64,000 nucleotides of DNA. Origin: Paracoccaceae bacterium. GTDB taxonomy: Bacteria > Pseudomonadota > Alphaproteobacteria > Rhodobacterales > Rhodobacteraceae. Shown in pieces: positions 1 to 8,229 of this stretch. How positions within the stretch are numbered: the first letter of the stretch is position 1; every line of letters begins with the position of its first letter. The stretch spans positions 62,001-126,000 of the forward strand of contig JAIXZY010000035.1 in assembly GCA_027489355.1 (NCBI GenBank). The letters are read 5' to 3'. The notes below the pieces were generated by a model. The model searched no databases, was not told where the DNA came from, and saw only the letters and a program-made list of their open reading frames with translations. Position numbers and translations under genes: made by a program.

Positions 1-290
1 TGGGTGCCGGTGTGTTCGTAGATCGTCAGCTTCCACAGCTGATAGCCCGAATCCGCGAATTTCACCGCGGGTTCGTACAGGATGCCCGGATTGCCGTCGA
101 AGGTCGGAAACTCGCCGTCGTAGGCGTGGGTCAGGTCCACGACCTTCCCGGAGGCCTGCGCCAGCGCCGGCTTTGCCGTGGTCAGTCCCGAGGCCACCAC
201 GGCCGCGGTCGTCGCGGCGGCACCCGTAAACAGCGCGCGGCGCGAGAGCATGGAGGACTTGATGCTTTCGATCAGACAGGCGTCACACAT
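1..290 (-). CDS. Tat-exported cyclase family protein (kynurenine formamidase-like), 3' part missing
   Basis: The gene runs off the left edge; about 96 N-terminal codons are visible. It starts at the ATG complementary to 288-290, with an AGGAG ribosome site just upstream. Residues 17-45 form a twin-arginine-type signal (SRRALFTGAAATTAAVVA, then an ALA-Q cleavage-like site). After it come VVDLTHAYDGEFPTF and, at the edge, YEHTGTH. In the cyclase/kynurenine formamidase fold (PF04199) the H-x-G-T-H motif binds metal and the DLTH segment is also conserved. The family hydrolyses amides or lactones such as N-formylkynurenine; a Tat-exported version has no well-defined substrate. Divergent from the kinase gene at 617. 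The family call is good; the reaction is not determined. Confidence 0.8.
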   Translation of the reverse strand, partial: MCDACLIESIKSSMLSRRALFTGAAATTAAVVASGLTTAKPALAQASGKVVDLTHAYDGEFPTFDGNPGILYEPAVKFADSGYQLWKLTIYEHTGT

Positions 291-537
291 GGGTCGTTCT
301 CCTGTTTCAGTTGCGTGGGACAGCGTTTCCTTGCCGCCGCTTTCCGTCAAGCGGCTTTGGAGGACGTCGTGCGGTTGCGGGGCGTCGCTGCCATGTCCAC
401 CGGGTCCCACGCCCCGTGCCAACTGCCGGCTTGACAGGCACCCTGTGCAATTTTTCATCATCCACGATCTGGCGCGACTGCATGTTACCGGCACCTTGCG
501 TCGTCTCAACCGAAGGTTGCTGTCCGGCGCCATCCCG

Positions 538-565
538 AACGGCACAGGTTTAGCCTTGTGCCGTT
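538..565. repeat. 9-bp inverted repeat upstream of the HWE kinase gene
   Basis: AACGGCACA (538-546) and TGTGCCGTT (557-565) are a perfect inverted repeat with a 10-bp loop, about 50 nt before the kinase start. The gap 291-616 between the divergent cyclase and kinase genes holds no other structure that I recognise apart from a TTGACA hexamer near 433. It could be a regulator site or a leader hairpin; no T tract follows, so a terminator is unlikely. Confidence 0.35.
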
Positions 566-616
566 GCGGATTTCGGGCAAACTGCCCGTCGGGCCATCGG
601 AATGGGGAGGTGTCTG

Positions 617-2302
617 GTGCGACTGAAGTCGCTTGCATCGCGCCTGTTCGTTCTTACCGGCGTAGCCATCGCGCCCGCGCTTGTGATTGCCGTTTCCACC
701 GTTGTCTCGATCCAGAAGGAACGCACCGAGGACCTGCATGCCGATGCCAGGCGCAGTGCCGAACTGGTGATGATGGAGGTCGAACAGACTTTCGCCGGCA
801 TCGAAGGCGTGATGCGGACTCTGGTCGCGGCGCCGGTGGTGCGGGGCGCCGATACCAGCGCCTGCTCGACCATGCTTGCCGAAACGGTCCGGGCAGTGGA
901 GTTCATCTCTGCCCTCTACATCCTGGAGGAGGACGGCACGCTTCGCTGCGAGTCCGCCGCGTCCCCCGCGGCGGACTTCCGCGGCCAGAGCTTCTTTACC
1001 GAGGCGCTGGCCACCGGAAAAAGGATCACCGGCACCATGATTGACCAGGGGGATGGGGTGCCTCTGCTTCCTGTCGCCCTGCGGATCTCCGGCCATTCCC
1101 GCGACAGCGCAGCAGTGGTCGTTGCCTTTTTCGACCTGACATGGATGGAAACCAGCCTGCAGCGTCGCAGCCTGCCGACCGGCGGGGCGCTGACCATCGT
1201 CGACCGCTCTGGCACCGTGCTTGCAAGGGTTCCCCAGCCCGAAGAGTTCATCGGCACCAAGGTCCGCCCGGAAAACATGTATCTCTTGAATGAAAAGGAG
1301 CCCGGATCGGTCGAACTGGTCAGCAGCGACGGTACCAACCGGATCGTCGGCTACTTCCCGCCCGCGGCATCGCCCTCGGGCGTCTATGTCAGCGCCGGCT
1401 TCTCGACGGTGGAGGGCTACGCCGTGATGCGCGAGATCGCGCTGCAGTCGCTGGGCCTTGCGCTGCTGGGCACGGCACTGGCCTCGGTCCTGGCCTATTA
1501 CACGGCGAGCCACTTCATTGCCAGGCCAGTGGGCGTTCTGCTTGACACCATCGCCGACTGGCGCAGGGGCGACACGACCTCCCGGACCGGGATGAGCGCC
1601 GAGGACGGCGAAATGGGTGAGGCCGGCGCGGCGCTGGATGCCTTCATGTCCGAAGTGCTGGCCAACCGCGAAGCCCGGCAGAAGGCCGACGAGGCGCGCG
1701 ATCTGATGCGGGACGAGCTGGAGCATCGCGAGAAGAACCTGCTGGCCACGGTTCAGGCCATCGCACGCCAGACCTTCTCCCAGACCGGGACCGAGGACCG
1801 ACTGCGGGTCTTCTCGGACCGGCTGAACGCGATCAGCGAAGCGAACCGGCTTCTGAAACAGTCCGGCTGGCAAAGCACGCCTCTGCAGGACCTTATCCTG
1901 GGCGGCGTGTCGACCTTCGTGGGCGAGACTGTAGATCGGGTGGTCGTGCGGGGGCCGGACCTGGTCGTCAAGGGCAATGTCGCCACGGCCCTGGGCATGT
2001 CGATCCACGAACTTTGTACCAACGCCGTGAAGTACGGCGCCCTTAGCAACGATACCGGGCGGGTGCTGATCGAATGGGACGTGCTTCCGCCAGAGCGGGG
2101 CGGCGCCTTCACGCTGCTTTGGACAGAGCGCGGCGGGCCACCCGTGACCAAGCCCGAACGCACGGGCTTCGGCTCAAAGGTGATCCGCCACGCGCTCTCG
2201 GCCCAGACCGGAGGCACGGTCGAGATCACGCATGAGCCGGAGGGGCTGGTCTGCCGCCTGACTGCCCCCGCCGAGGCGGTGATCGCCTCCTCGGCGGCCT
2301 AG
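617..2302 (+). CDS. Membrane-bound HWE-family sensor histidine kinase
   Basis: A 561-residue sensor kinase. A transmembrane helix near residues 7-28 and a second near 275-295 frame an extracytoplasmic sensor domain of about 245 residues; a HAMP-like linker follows. The H box ELEHREKNLLATVQAIARQT carries the likely phospho-acceptor His near residue 370. The ATPase region has the N box HELCTNAVKYGALS and the W-x-E of LLWTERGG, both diagnostic of the HWE/HisKA_2 class. GTG 617 is preferred because GGGGAGG (604-610) sits 6 nt before it; an in-frame ATG at 602 has no ribosome site. HWE kinases often feed the alphaproteobacterial general stress response or act with single-domain receivers. No receiver gene is adjacent; the nearest is at 7654. 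The signal sensed is unknown. Confidence 0.88.
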   Translation: MRLKSLASRLFVLTGVAIAPALVIAVSTVVSIQKERTEDLHADARRSAELVMMEVEQTFAGIEGVMRTLVAAPVVRGADTSACSTMLAETVRAVEFISALYILEEDGTLRCESAASPAADFRGQSFFTEALATGKRITGTMIDQGDGVPLLPVALRISGHSRDSAAVVVAFFDLTWMETSLQRRSLPTGGALTIVDRSGTVLARVPQPEEFIGTKVRPENMYLLNEKEPGSVELVSSDGTNRIVGYFPPAASPSGVYVSAGFSTVEGYAVMREIALQSLGLALLGTALASVLAYYTASHFIARPVGVLLDTIADWRRGDTTSRTGMSAEDGEMGEAGAALDAFMSEVLANREARQKADEARDLMRDELEHREKNLLATVQAIARQTFSQTGTEDRLRVFSDRLNAISEANRLLKQSGWQSTPLQDLILGGVSTFVGETVDRVVVRGPDLVVKGNVATALGMSIHELCTNAVKYGALSNDTGRVLIEWDVLPPERGGAFTLLWTERGGPPVTKPERTGFGSKVIRHALSAQTGGTVEITHEPEGLVCRLTAPAEAVIASSAA

Positions 2303-2364
2303 GTCGGAACGACAGCGGAGAAGCGGCCCTTGTCGCCCGGACCGCTTCCGAACCGTCGGCCGGA

Positions 2365-2607
2365 CTAGGGGCGCTGGTGCGGCGGGAGGTCTGACATCGG
2401 GTATCGGGTATCCGTCAGAAGGCGCGGCAGCGCGAAGAGCACCACCAGGGCCGACAGCCCCACCAGCACATAGACGATCCGCGACAGCGCCGAGTCCTGT
2501 CCGCCGAACAGCTGCGCAACGAGATCGACCTGAGCCGCACCGACGGCGAGCCAGTTCAGTCCGCCGACGATCAGCAGGATCAGGGCGATTGTCGTGAGGG
2601 TCCGCAT
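2365..2607 (-). CDS. DUF378 small membrane protein
   Basis: An 80-residue protein with two transmembrane helices (about 5-27 and 43-65) and a short polar C-terminus. The segment LILLIVGGLNWLAVG is the hallmark of DUF378 (PF04070), small inner-membrane proteins of unknown function. It lies 40 nt downstream of the catalase gene on the same strand and is probably cotranscribed with it. The ATG is preceded by a GGAAA sequence. The family is confident; no biochemical role is known. Confidence 0.85.
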   Translation of the reverse strand: MRTLTTIALILLIVGGLNWLAVGAAQVDLVAQLFGGQDSALSRIVYVLVGLSALVVLFALPRLLTDTRYPMSDLPPHQRP

Positions 2608-2647
2608 GGTGTTTCCTTTCGGGATCGGGGTCCATGGCGCAAGCAGC

Positions 2648-4732
2648 TCAGGTCATGCCCTTCCGGGTCCAGTGGCGCAGACGGGCGCAGCTGGCAACGA
2701 AGGCGTCGACGGTTTCCCCATCGTCCACCAGTCCAAGGTCGAAGCAGCCATCGTCGGCCCTTCCCTCGAGGCCCGCCGTTCTGAACAGTTCCCCGGCCAG
2801 CGCGTGACCGATGAACTTGCCGTGGGCGAACGCGTCCCTGAGGAACCCCTGCGCCTGCGGCATATCGGCAAGCGCGGCCTCGCCTTCGGGGCCGACCAGC
2901 ACCGCCACGGCGTCGAACAGAACCGAGGACCCGGCCTGAATGTCGAACTGCGCTTCCCGCAGGTCGCCCCGATCGTCAACCGCGCCACCGACCCGAGGGG
3001 CGACCAGCTTGACCTTGCCCCCGACCTCAATCACCGCGCCGGTCAGCCGGTCCAGAAGCGTGCCGTCGAACCCGTCACCGATCAGAATGCCCATCACCCG
3101 GCCGGCAAAGCTTTCCGGCCCGTTCTTCAGGATGCTCAAGGCATCCGAAGGTGGCAGGTCCTGCCGCGTCGGTCGCGCTGCCGTGGCGGGCGGCGGAAGC
3201 TCGGGCAGGCCAAGGCCGGCTGCAACGCCGGCAGCGAGGTCCTCGTCGATGTTGCGCAGGTGGCCCACCATCGCCCGCCGGATGCGGGCCTGTTCGCAGC
3301 GGCCCAGCTCGAAGATCAGCGCATTGCGCAGATGCGCCTGCTCGACCGCGGTCTGGCTGATGTAGAACTGCCGCGCCTGGCTGTAGTGGTCGGCAAAGCT
3401 GTCCGACCGAATGCGGACCTTGGTCCCCTCGACCGGCTCGGCATAGCTGACATACCCCTTCAGCGGATCCTCGCGCGGGCCTTCCTCGAACCCGTTGGGC
3501 TCATAGTTGATGCGGCCCCGGCGGTTGTCGCGGCGCATGTGGCCGTCCTGCTGGAAGTTGTGCATCGGACAGCCGCGCGGCTGGTTCACCTTAAGCTGGG
3601 TGAAATTCGGACTGCCCAGCCGCTTCAGCTGCGTGTCCAGGTAGCTGAAGTTCCGCCCCTGCAAGAGCGGGTCCTCGGTGAAGTCGATGCCGGGAATGAC
3701 ATGCTGGGTGCAGAAGGCCACCTGTTCCGTGAACTCGAAGAAGTTGTCCACCGCGCGGTCAAGGGTCAGCGTTCCGACGGGCTCGGCGGGCAGGATTTCC
3801 TCGGGAATGATCTTGGTGGCATCCAGGATGTCGAAGTCGAAGCTGTCGGCGAAGTCCTGGTCGAACATCTGCAGGCAGAGGTCCCACTGCGGATGATCGC
3901 CGGTGGTCAGCGCCTCCCACAGATCGCGGCGGTGGTGGTCGGGGTCGGCGCCGTTGATCTTCAGCGCCTCGTCCCACAGGACCGACTGCAAGCCCTGGCG
4001 CGGCTTCCAGTGGAACTTGACGAAGGTCGCCTCCCCGGCGGCGTTGACCAGCCGGAAGGTATGAACCCCGAAGCCTTCCATCGTGCGGAAGGACCGGGGG
4101 ATGGTCCGGTCCGACATCTGCCACATCACCATGTGCATCGATTCCGGAGTCAGCGAGATATAGTCCCAGAACGTGTCATGCGCCGACTGCGCCTGGGGAA
4201 AGGCGCGGTCCGGCTCTGGCTTCACCGCATGGACAAGATCGGGAAACTTCATCGCGTCCTGAATGAAGAACACCGGGATGTTGTTGCCCACCAGGTCCCA
4301 GTTGCCCTCGTCCGTGTAGAACTTGACCGCGAACCCCCGCACGTCGCGCGCCAGGTCCATCGAGCCTTTCGAGCCGGCCACGGTGGAAAAGCGCACGAAG
4401 GTCTCGGTCAGCTTGCCGACCTGCTGAAACGGTGCTGCGCGGGTGATCGCGGACAGGTCGCGCGTGCACTCGAACGTGCCATGCGCCCCGTAGCCGCGGG
4501 CGTGGACCACGCGTTCCGGGATACGTTCGTGGTCGAAGTGGAAGATCTTGTCGCGCAGGACGAAGTCTTCCAGCAGCGTGGGCCCCCGCTCACCCGCCTT
4601 GAGGCTGTTCTGGTTGTCCGAAATCGCCACCCCCTGCGAGGTCGTCAAGGCCTCGGCTCCGGTGGCGGTGGTCTGGTGCACCTCGGCCGGGCCGCCATCG
4701 GTTCCGTTCTGCAGCTGGGTGTTCGGCTTCAT
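2648..4732 (-). CDS. katE: Large-subunit (clade 2) catalase, HPII type
   Basis: A 694-residue monofunctional haem catalase that converts hydrogen peroxide to water and oxygen in the cytoplasm. The distal haem His lies in [11 protein letters not shown] (about residue 77), the catalytic Asn in GNNIPVFF (about 150), and the proximal Tyr in [14 protein letters not shown]. About 150 C-terminal residues after the catalase core form the DJ-1/PfpI-like domain found only in large-subunit catalases, so the length fits HPII. The ATG at 4732 is chosen because CAGGAG lies 6 nt before it; an upstream in-frame ATG (4747) lacks a site. A strong terminator stands about 30 nt upstream, so the promoter is not obvious. 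I see no GGAAC-type promoter here. Confidence 0.95.
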   Translation of the reverse strand: MKPNTQLQNGTDGGPAEVHQTTATGAEALTTSQGVAISDNQNSLKAGERGPTLLEDFVLRDKIFHFDHERIPERVVHARGYGAHGTFECTRDLSAITRAAPFQQVGKLTETFVRFSTVAGSKGSMDLARDVRGFAVKFYTDEGNWDLVGNNIPVFFIQDAMKFPDLVHAVKPEPDRAFPQAQSAHDTFWDYISLTPESMHMVMWQMSDRTIPRSFRTMEGFGVHTFRLVNAAGEATFVKFHWKPRQGLQSVLWDEALKINGADPDHHRRDLWEALTTGDHPQWDLCLQMFDQDFADSFDFDILDATKIIPEEILPAEPVGTLTLDRAVDNFFEFTEQVAFCTQHVIPGIDFTEDPLLQGRNFSYLDTQLKRLGSPNFTQLKVNQPRGCPMHNFQQDGHMRRDNRRGRINYEPNGFEEGPREDPLKGYVSYAEPVEGTKVRIRSDSFADHYSQARQFYISQTAVEQAHLRNALIFELGRCEQARIRRAMVGHLRNIDEDLAAGVAAGLGLPELPPPATAARPTRQDLPPSDALSILKNGPESFAGRVMGILIGDGFDGTLLDRLTGAVIEVGGKVKLVAPRVGGAVDDRGDLREAQFDIQAGSSVLFDAVAVLVGPEGEAALADMPQAQGFLRDAFAHGKFIGHALAGELFRTAGLEGRADDGCFDLGLVDDGETVDAFVASCARLRHWTRKGMT

Positions 4733-4763
4733 CAGGGACTCCTGCATCTGGACATGAAGAAAG

Positions 4764-4787
4764 CCCCGGCAGTCTGGGCTGCCGGGG
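4764..4787 (-). terminator. Rho-independent terminator after the FGDSEGH-repeat gene
   Basis: On the minus strand CCCCGGCAG and CTGCCGGGG form a 9-bp stem around a 6-nt loop, followed by CTTTCTTC. It closes the transcript of the gene at 4803-5654 but also lies only about 30 nt before the catalase start codon. Confidence 0.75.
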
Positions 4788-4802
4788 CCACCGGGTTACG
4801 GA

Positions 4803-5654
4803 TCAGCGGTTGCGCCAGCCGCGGCGGGCGGCTTCGGAATGGCCTTCGGAATCCCCGAACCAGCCACCCTGGCCACGGTCGTCGCCGCCCCGCGAGGACC
4901 GCGAGCTGCGCCGGTCGTCGTCATCGTAGCGCGACGAGGACCGACCGGACGAACGGCCGCGGTCATCGTCATCCCGACGTTCCCAGCCCAGCCTTGCCGC
5001 ATCGGCGTGCCCTTCGGAATCGCCGAACCAGCCACGACCGTCGTCGCCCCGCGACGAACGCCCGCCACCCGACCGACGATCATCGTCGTCATAGCGCGAG
5101 GACGACCGCGAGCTGCGCCGGTCATCGTCGTCGTCCCGGGAGGACGACCGGGAGGACCGGCCGCGGTCATCATCGTCGCGACGTTCCCAGCCTCTGCGGG
5201 CCGCCTCGGCATGTCCTTCGGAATCGCCGAACCAGCCGCGACCATCGTCGCCCCGCGACGAACGCCCGCCACCCGACCGGCGATCGTCGTCGTCATAGCG
5301 CGAGGACAACCGTCCCGAAGAGCGGCCGCCGCGGTCGTCATCGTCGCTCATGAACCGGCCATAGCGATCGCGCTCACGGTCACTGCTGCCGCGACGGTCG
5401 TCATCGTCGTCCCGCCGGCTGCGCCCGCCCGAGGACCGTCCGCCGCGGTCGTCGTCGTCGCTCATGAACCGGCCGTAGCGGTCGCGTTCGGGCTCGTCCC
5501 GCCCGCCGCGGCTTCCGCCGGAGCTGCGCCGGTCATCATCGTCATAGCGCGAGGAGGACCGGCCACCGCCGGACGACCGTCCGCGACGGTCATCGTCATC
5601 GCTGGTGAAACGGCCATACTCGTCACGCTCTCGAGAATTCGAGTTCCTGTCCAT
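4803..5654 (-). CDS. Low-complexity Asp/Arg/Ser repeat protein, probable stress protein
   Basis: A 283-residue, highly charged and probably disordered protein. The N-terminal half repeats E-R-D-x-Y-G-R-F-x-S-D-D-D-D three times (first copy at about residue 10). The C-terminal half has three copies of GWFGDSEGHAEAARRGW separated by Asp/Arg/Ser-rich linkers; the last copy ends the protein. Similar FGD-x-x-GH-x-x-A-A/S-R-R-GW motifs occur, from memory, in alphaproteobacterial stress proteins; the function is unknown. It has a candidate GGAAC-N17-GGTT promoter (5707-5732) about 50 nt upstream and a terminator downstream. The encoding DNA contains near-identical direct repeats. The reading frame is supported by the regular protein repeat; the overlapping plus-strand frame is a shadow. 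Confidence 0.7.
   Translation of the reverse strand: MDRNSNSRERDEYGRFTSDDDDRRGRSSGGGRSSSRYDDDDRRSSGGSRGGRDEPERDRYGRFMSDDDDRGGRSSGGRSRRDDDDDRRGSSDRERDRYGRFMSDDDDRGGRSSGRLSSRYDDDDRRSGGGRSSRGDDGRGWFGDSEGHAEAARRGWERRDDDDRGRSSRSSSRDDDDDRRSSRSSSRYDDDDRRSGGGRSSRGDDGRGWFGDSEGHADAARLGWERRDDDDRGRSSGRSSSRYDDDDRRSSRSSRGGDDRGQGGWFGDSEGHSEAARRGWRNR
5011..5308. repeat. Near-identical direct repeats, 204-bp period, inside the repeat-protein gene
   Basis: 5011-5104 and 5215-5308 are nearly identical over about 94 bp (start CCTTCGGAATCGCCGAACCA), differing by a few substitutions. A third, more diverged copy begins near 4843. The 204-bp period is 68 codons, so copy-number change by recombination would keep the frame. 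Confidence 0.8.
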
Positions 5655-5706
5655 TCTGGTTCTCCGTTGCTGCTGTCGCGGCGGACGTGCCGCCCGCTAT
5701 CCAATG

Positions 5707-5732
5707 AACCGGAGAGGCGGAACGATTGTTCC
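5707..5732 (-). promoter_or_regulatory. EcfG-type promoter for the gene at 4803-5654
   Basis: Minus strand: GGAAC (5732-5728), 17-nt spacer, GGTT (5710-5707). The start codon is about 50 nt downstream. It matches the general-stress sigma EcfG pattern GGAAC-N16/17-NGTT. Confidence 0.65.
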
Positions 5733-5762
5733 CAGGTGCCATTTCCCGTTCATCGCCTTCAA

Positions 5763-5798
5763 GAAAATCACCGGCCGGAAAAGGTGATCCGGCCGGTG
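5763..5798 (-). terminator. Rho-independent terminator after the GYGQG-repeat gene
   Basis: Minus strand: CACCGGCCGGA pairs with TCCGGCCGGTG (11-bp stem, 8-nt loop), then ATTTTCTT. It lies directly after the stop codon of the gene at 5806-6609. Confidence 0.8.
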
Positions 5799-5805
5799 TC
5801 GGCAC

Positions 5806-6609
5806 TCAGTTCTTCTTCGACGAGGAGCCGCTGCTCTCGCCAGAGGAGGAGCTGCCGCTCATGCCCGAGCTGCCCTGGCTGCCCGAACCCGAGCTGCGGC
5901 TCTTGCGCCAGTCCTCGAACTCCTTGTCGAATTTCTTCTGCCGCTCTTCGTTGAAGGCGCGATACTCTTCGTCGTGCGACTGCATCTGGCGCTCGCGCCA
6001 GCTGCTGTAGTGCGGGTCGTGGCCCATTCCGCCCTGCCCACCCTGCATGCCCTGGCCGCCCATGCCTTCGATACCGGCACCACGGCTGCCATACATGCCT
6101 TGCGAACCGGTCATGGAGCCCTGGCCATAGCCGCCCTGGCCATAGCCGCCTTGGCCATAGCCGCCTTGGCCATAGCCGCCTTGCCCATAGCCGCCCTGGC
6201 CAAACCCGCTCTGGCCATAGCCGCCCTGGCCGTAGCCACGCTGGCCGTAACCCTGGCCGCGGTCATCGCCGGTGTAGCCCTGACCGGAGTACACGCCTTC
6301 GCTGCTGTAGCCGCCCTGGCCATAGCCGCCCTGACCGTACCGGCCATAGCCTTGGCCGCCGCGCCCTTGCGAGCCGTATCCGCCCCGGCCGCTGCTTTCC
6401 GACCAGTCGCGCGAGCTGCCGTAATCGTCGTCCTCATCCCAGCGGGACCCCGAAGAGCCGCGCGACGACGCCCGGCGTCCATAGCCGCGCTCCATATCGT
6501 CGTCATACCCGCCCCGGCTGGCCGAGCTGCCGTAGGACTGCCCGCCCGAGCGGCTGCGACCGCCTTGACCGCCGCGCTCATATTCGTCGTCTTCGTATCT
6601 CTGTGCCAT
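5806..6609 (-). CDS. GYGQG-repeat low-complexity stress protein
   Basis: A 267-residue protein rich in Gly, Tyr, Gln and Ser. After an acidic/Arg-rich N-terminus, the middle (about 95-165) carries many GYGQG units, resembling prion-like or phase-separating sequences. The C-terminal part is better ordered: [20 protein letters not shown] followed by an amphipathic charged segment ending in FEDWRKSR, which resembles a C-terminal module seen in rhizobial proteins of this kind, then a Ser/Gly tail. The start at 6609 is chosen because GGAGAG lies just before it; the longer frame to 6657 has no site. It has its own EcfG-type promoter and terminator. No enzymatic motif is visible. A role in desiccation or osmotic protection, or in condensate formation, is inference. 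Confidence 0.7.
   Translation of the reverse strand: MAQRYEDDEYERGGQGGRSRSGGQSYGSSASRGGYDDDMERGYGRRASSRGSSGSRWDEDDDYGSSRDWSESSGRGGYGSQGRGGQGYGRYGQGGYGQGGYSSEGVYSGQGYTGDDRGQGYGQRGYGQGGYGQSGFGQGGYGQGGYGQGGYGQGGYGQGGYGQGSMTGSQGMYGSRGAGIEGMGGQGMQGGQGGMGHDPHYSSWRERQMQSHDEEYRAFNEERQKKFDKEFEDWRKSRSSGSGSQGSSGMSGSSSSGESSGSSSKKN
6118..6240. repeat. Tandem 15-bp repeat encoding the GYGQG block
   Basis: About eight degenerate copies of CCATAGCCGCCTTGG lie head to tail. They are coding (minus-strand Gly-Tyr-Gly-Gln-Gly) and in frame, so length variation between strains would be tolerated. Confidence 0.8.
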
Positions 6610-6676
6610 GGTTCTCTCCAGTTGCTCGCCATGGGATCTGCCCGTCGCCGGGGCCATCCTCTACGGCCAGTCTCTC

Positions 6677-6701
6677 AACCGATGGCCAACACGATTGTTC
6701 C
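6677..6701 (-). promoter_or_regulatory. EcfG-type promoter for the GYGQG-repeat gene
   Basis: Minus strand: GGAAC (6701-6697), 16-nt spacer, GGTT (6680-6677), about 68 nt before the start codon. Confidence 0.65.
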
Positions 6702-6758
6702 AGAAATCAAGCCAATCACGGTCGACTTCGGACATACAAACGGCAAGTGGAGCCAATG

Positions 6759-6799
6759 AAAAAACCGGTGGCCGCAAGCGGTCAGCTTGCAGCCACCGG
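6759..6799 (-). terminator. Rho-independent terminator after the Thr/Ala-rich gene
   Basis: Minus strand: CCGGTGGC-TGCAAGC loops back on GCTTGCG-GCCACCGG and is followed by six T residues. This is a textbook intrinsic terminator for the gene at 6876-7535. Confidence 0.85.
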
Positions 6800-6875
6800 C
6801 GCCGACAGGGTGGGAGGGACATCCGCCCGTCGGGGGTCGTAGATGCGCCGGCATCGGGCCGACGTCGGATCGCGG

Positions 6876-7535
6876 TCAGAGCGTCTGGACCGCCTCGCAG
6901 ATCGCTTTCATCTCGGTCATGTCATAACCGACAGCGGTCGAGATGGTTCCCTCGGTCCCCGTCGAAGCGGTGCCGGTATCCGTTGCCGTGGCGCCAGCCG
7001 TGGCATCGGTTCCAGCCGCCGCGGTCGTGTCAGAGCCCGAGGTAGTGGCCGACGTGTCCGCACCAGAGGTGGTCGAGGTGGCGGTGTCGGTTCCGGTCGC
7101 GTCGGTGGACGCACCCGTCGTCGCGTCGGTCGAAGCGGCTGCGTCCGTTCCGGTCGCGTCGGTGGCGGCACCCGTCGCGGCATCCCCATGCGCGGCCATG
7201 AAGGTCGTGCAGTCCGCCTTGATCATGTCCTTCTCTTCCTGGCCAAGCGATTGCCAGCCGGTGCTGATCTCTTCCGGGGTGCGCAGGGCACCCGTGTCCG
7301 GGTCGCTGAAGAAGGTGGTCCCGACCGACAGCGGCCAGTTGGTGCCGAAGCTTTCGCCCGACGCCCCGGCAGTCGCGCCGGCGGTGACGCCGACGTCTGC
7401 AGTCGCGCCGGTGGTGGTGTCGGTCGCCGCACCCGTGGCGGTGTCTGCGGCAGCGCCGGTTCCCGTATCGGTCTGGGCCATCGCCCCGACTGCCAACAGC
7501 GCCACGGCGGGCACGGCTAGGATGACATGTTTCAT
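6876..7535 (-). CDS. Exported Thr/Ala/Asp-rich repeat protein
   Basis: A 219-residue protein with a clear Sec signal peptide (MKHVILAVPAVALLAVGAMA, cleavage before QTDTG). The mature protein is dominated by degenerate T-G/D-A-A-T-D repeats (about 21-55 and 115-195) around a more normal globular stretch (about 60-115: FGTNWPLSVGTTFFSD through DMIKADC). A short C-terminal segment with another Cys (AICEAVQTL) closes it. Two Cys residues in the ordered parts could pair in the periplasm. It has an EcfG-like promoter about 84 nt upstream and a strong terminator. Function unknown; a cell-envelope or periplasmic stress role is inference. Confidence 0.7.
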   Translation of the reverse strand: MKHVILAVPAVALLAVGAMAQTDTGTGAAADTATGAATDTTTGATADVGVTAGATAGASGESFGTNWPLSVGTTFFSDPDTGALRTPEEISTGWQSLGQEEKDMIKADCTTFMAAHGDAATGAATDATGTDAAASTDATTGASTDATGTDTATSTTSGADTSATTSGSDTTAAAGTDATAGATATDTGTASTGTEGTISTAVGYDMTEMKAICEAVQTL

Positions 7536-7618
7536 CGCTGGTCCTTTCTCTCGTTGCTCGATGGTCGCCGGGCGGCCGTCGTTGCAGCCCGTATGGCCGA
7601 AGTGCCAATGCCCAACCG

Positions 7619-7644
7619 AACAGAGAGAAGCGCGGGTTTGTTCC
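7619..7644 (-). promoter_or_regulatory. EcfG-type promoter for the Thr/Ala-rich gene
   Basis: Minus strand: GGAAC (7644-7640), 17-nt spacer, TGTT (7622-7619), 84 nt before the start codon. The -10 element is a weaker match than in most sites here. Confidence 0.5.
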
Positions 7645-7653
7645 CGCGGAAGG

Positions 7654-8229
7654 TCAGTTCATGAAATGGCCCGGACCGGAGTCCATCAGCTTTTCCATCA
7701 GATGCAGCAGCCACGGTCCGATTGCCGCGCCGGTCGGCATCGGCTCGGGATCGTCGATGGCCGTTCGCAGGGTGATTTCCACCAGCCGGTCCGCTGCGCC
7801 GGGGTCTTCCAGAAATCCGCGCGCCCGCGCCCGCAGGACCGGGATCAGCTCGACGATGCTGTGACTGTCCACCTCGCGCGAGCGGGCGTCGAGAAGCTGC
7901 ACTGCGATCAGAGGAGGCTGCGGCTTGGTGATGAAGTCGATCCGCGCGAAACGGTCGGGAAGCCGCTCGCGGTCATAGCCGCTGAAGAAGACGTAAGGCA
8001 CATCCAGCATCGCCAGCCGGTCGGCAAGGTCGAAGGCCTTGCTGCCGCGAATGTCGATGTCCAGAACCGCGAGGTCGCTGTGGGCCAGTTGCAGTTCGGC
8101 ATCCGAGAGGCTGGCACAAGGGCCGACCACGATTGCATTGGCGGCCTCAAGCTCGTCCGCAATCTCGCGGGCCACCATGTAGTTGTCCTCGACCACCAGA
8201 ACCCGTTTACCGTGGAAGTTGCAGTTCAT
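7654..8229 (-). CDS. Receiver-domain response regulator with C-terminal extension
   Basis: A 191-residue protein whose first 115 residues are a CheY-like receiver. VVEDN gives the acidic pair, AVLDIDIRG the phospho-acceptor Asp, FFSGYD the switch Ser and ITKP the conserved Lys. The remaining 75 residues are not a DNA-binding domain that I recognise. The ATG at 8229 is preceded by GGGAGG; the longer frame to 8319 is not needed. Receivers of this type are common partners of HWE kinases, and one such kinase lies at 617-2302. Output is probably by protein-protein contact. It is divergent from the NepR-like gene at 8604. Confidence 0.8.
   Translation of the reverse strand: MNCNFHGKRVLVVEDNYMVAREIADELEAANAIVVGPCASLSDAELQLAHSDLAVLDIDIRGSKAFDLADRLAMLDVPYVFFSGYDRERLPDRFARIDFITKPQPPLIAVQLLDARSREVDSHSIVELIPVLRARARGFLEDPGAADRLVEITLRTAIDDPEPMPTGAAIGPWLLHLMEKLMDSGPGHFMN

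Noticed and set aside
506-2008. 500-codon frame on the minus strand
   Set aside because: It lies wholly opposite the HWE kinase, which has all kinase motifs and a good start. Long antisense frames are expected in high-GC DNA.
2320-2348. GAAGCGG/CCGCTTC dyad after the kinase gene
   Set aside because: The stem is 7 bp with a 15-nt loop and no T run; it is too weak to call as a terminator.
2594-5353. 919-codon frame on the plus strand
   Set aside because: It is opposite the catalase and the FGDSEGH-repeat gene. The Pro/Arg-rich translation shows no domain.
6118-6240. Regular 15-bp repeats, CRISPR-like at first sight
   Set aside because: No unique spacers, the unit is in frame and codes for GYGQG; no cas genes are nearby.
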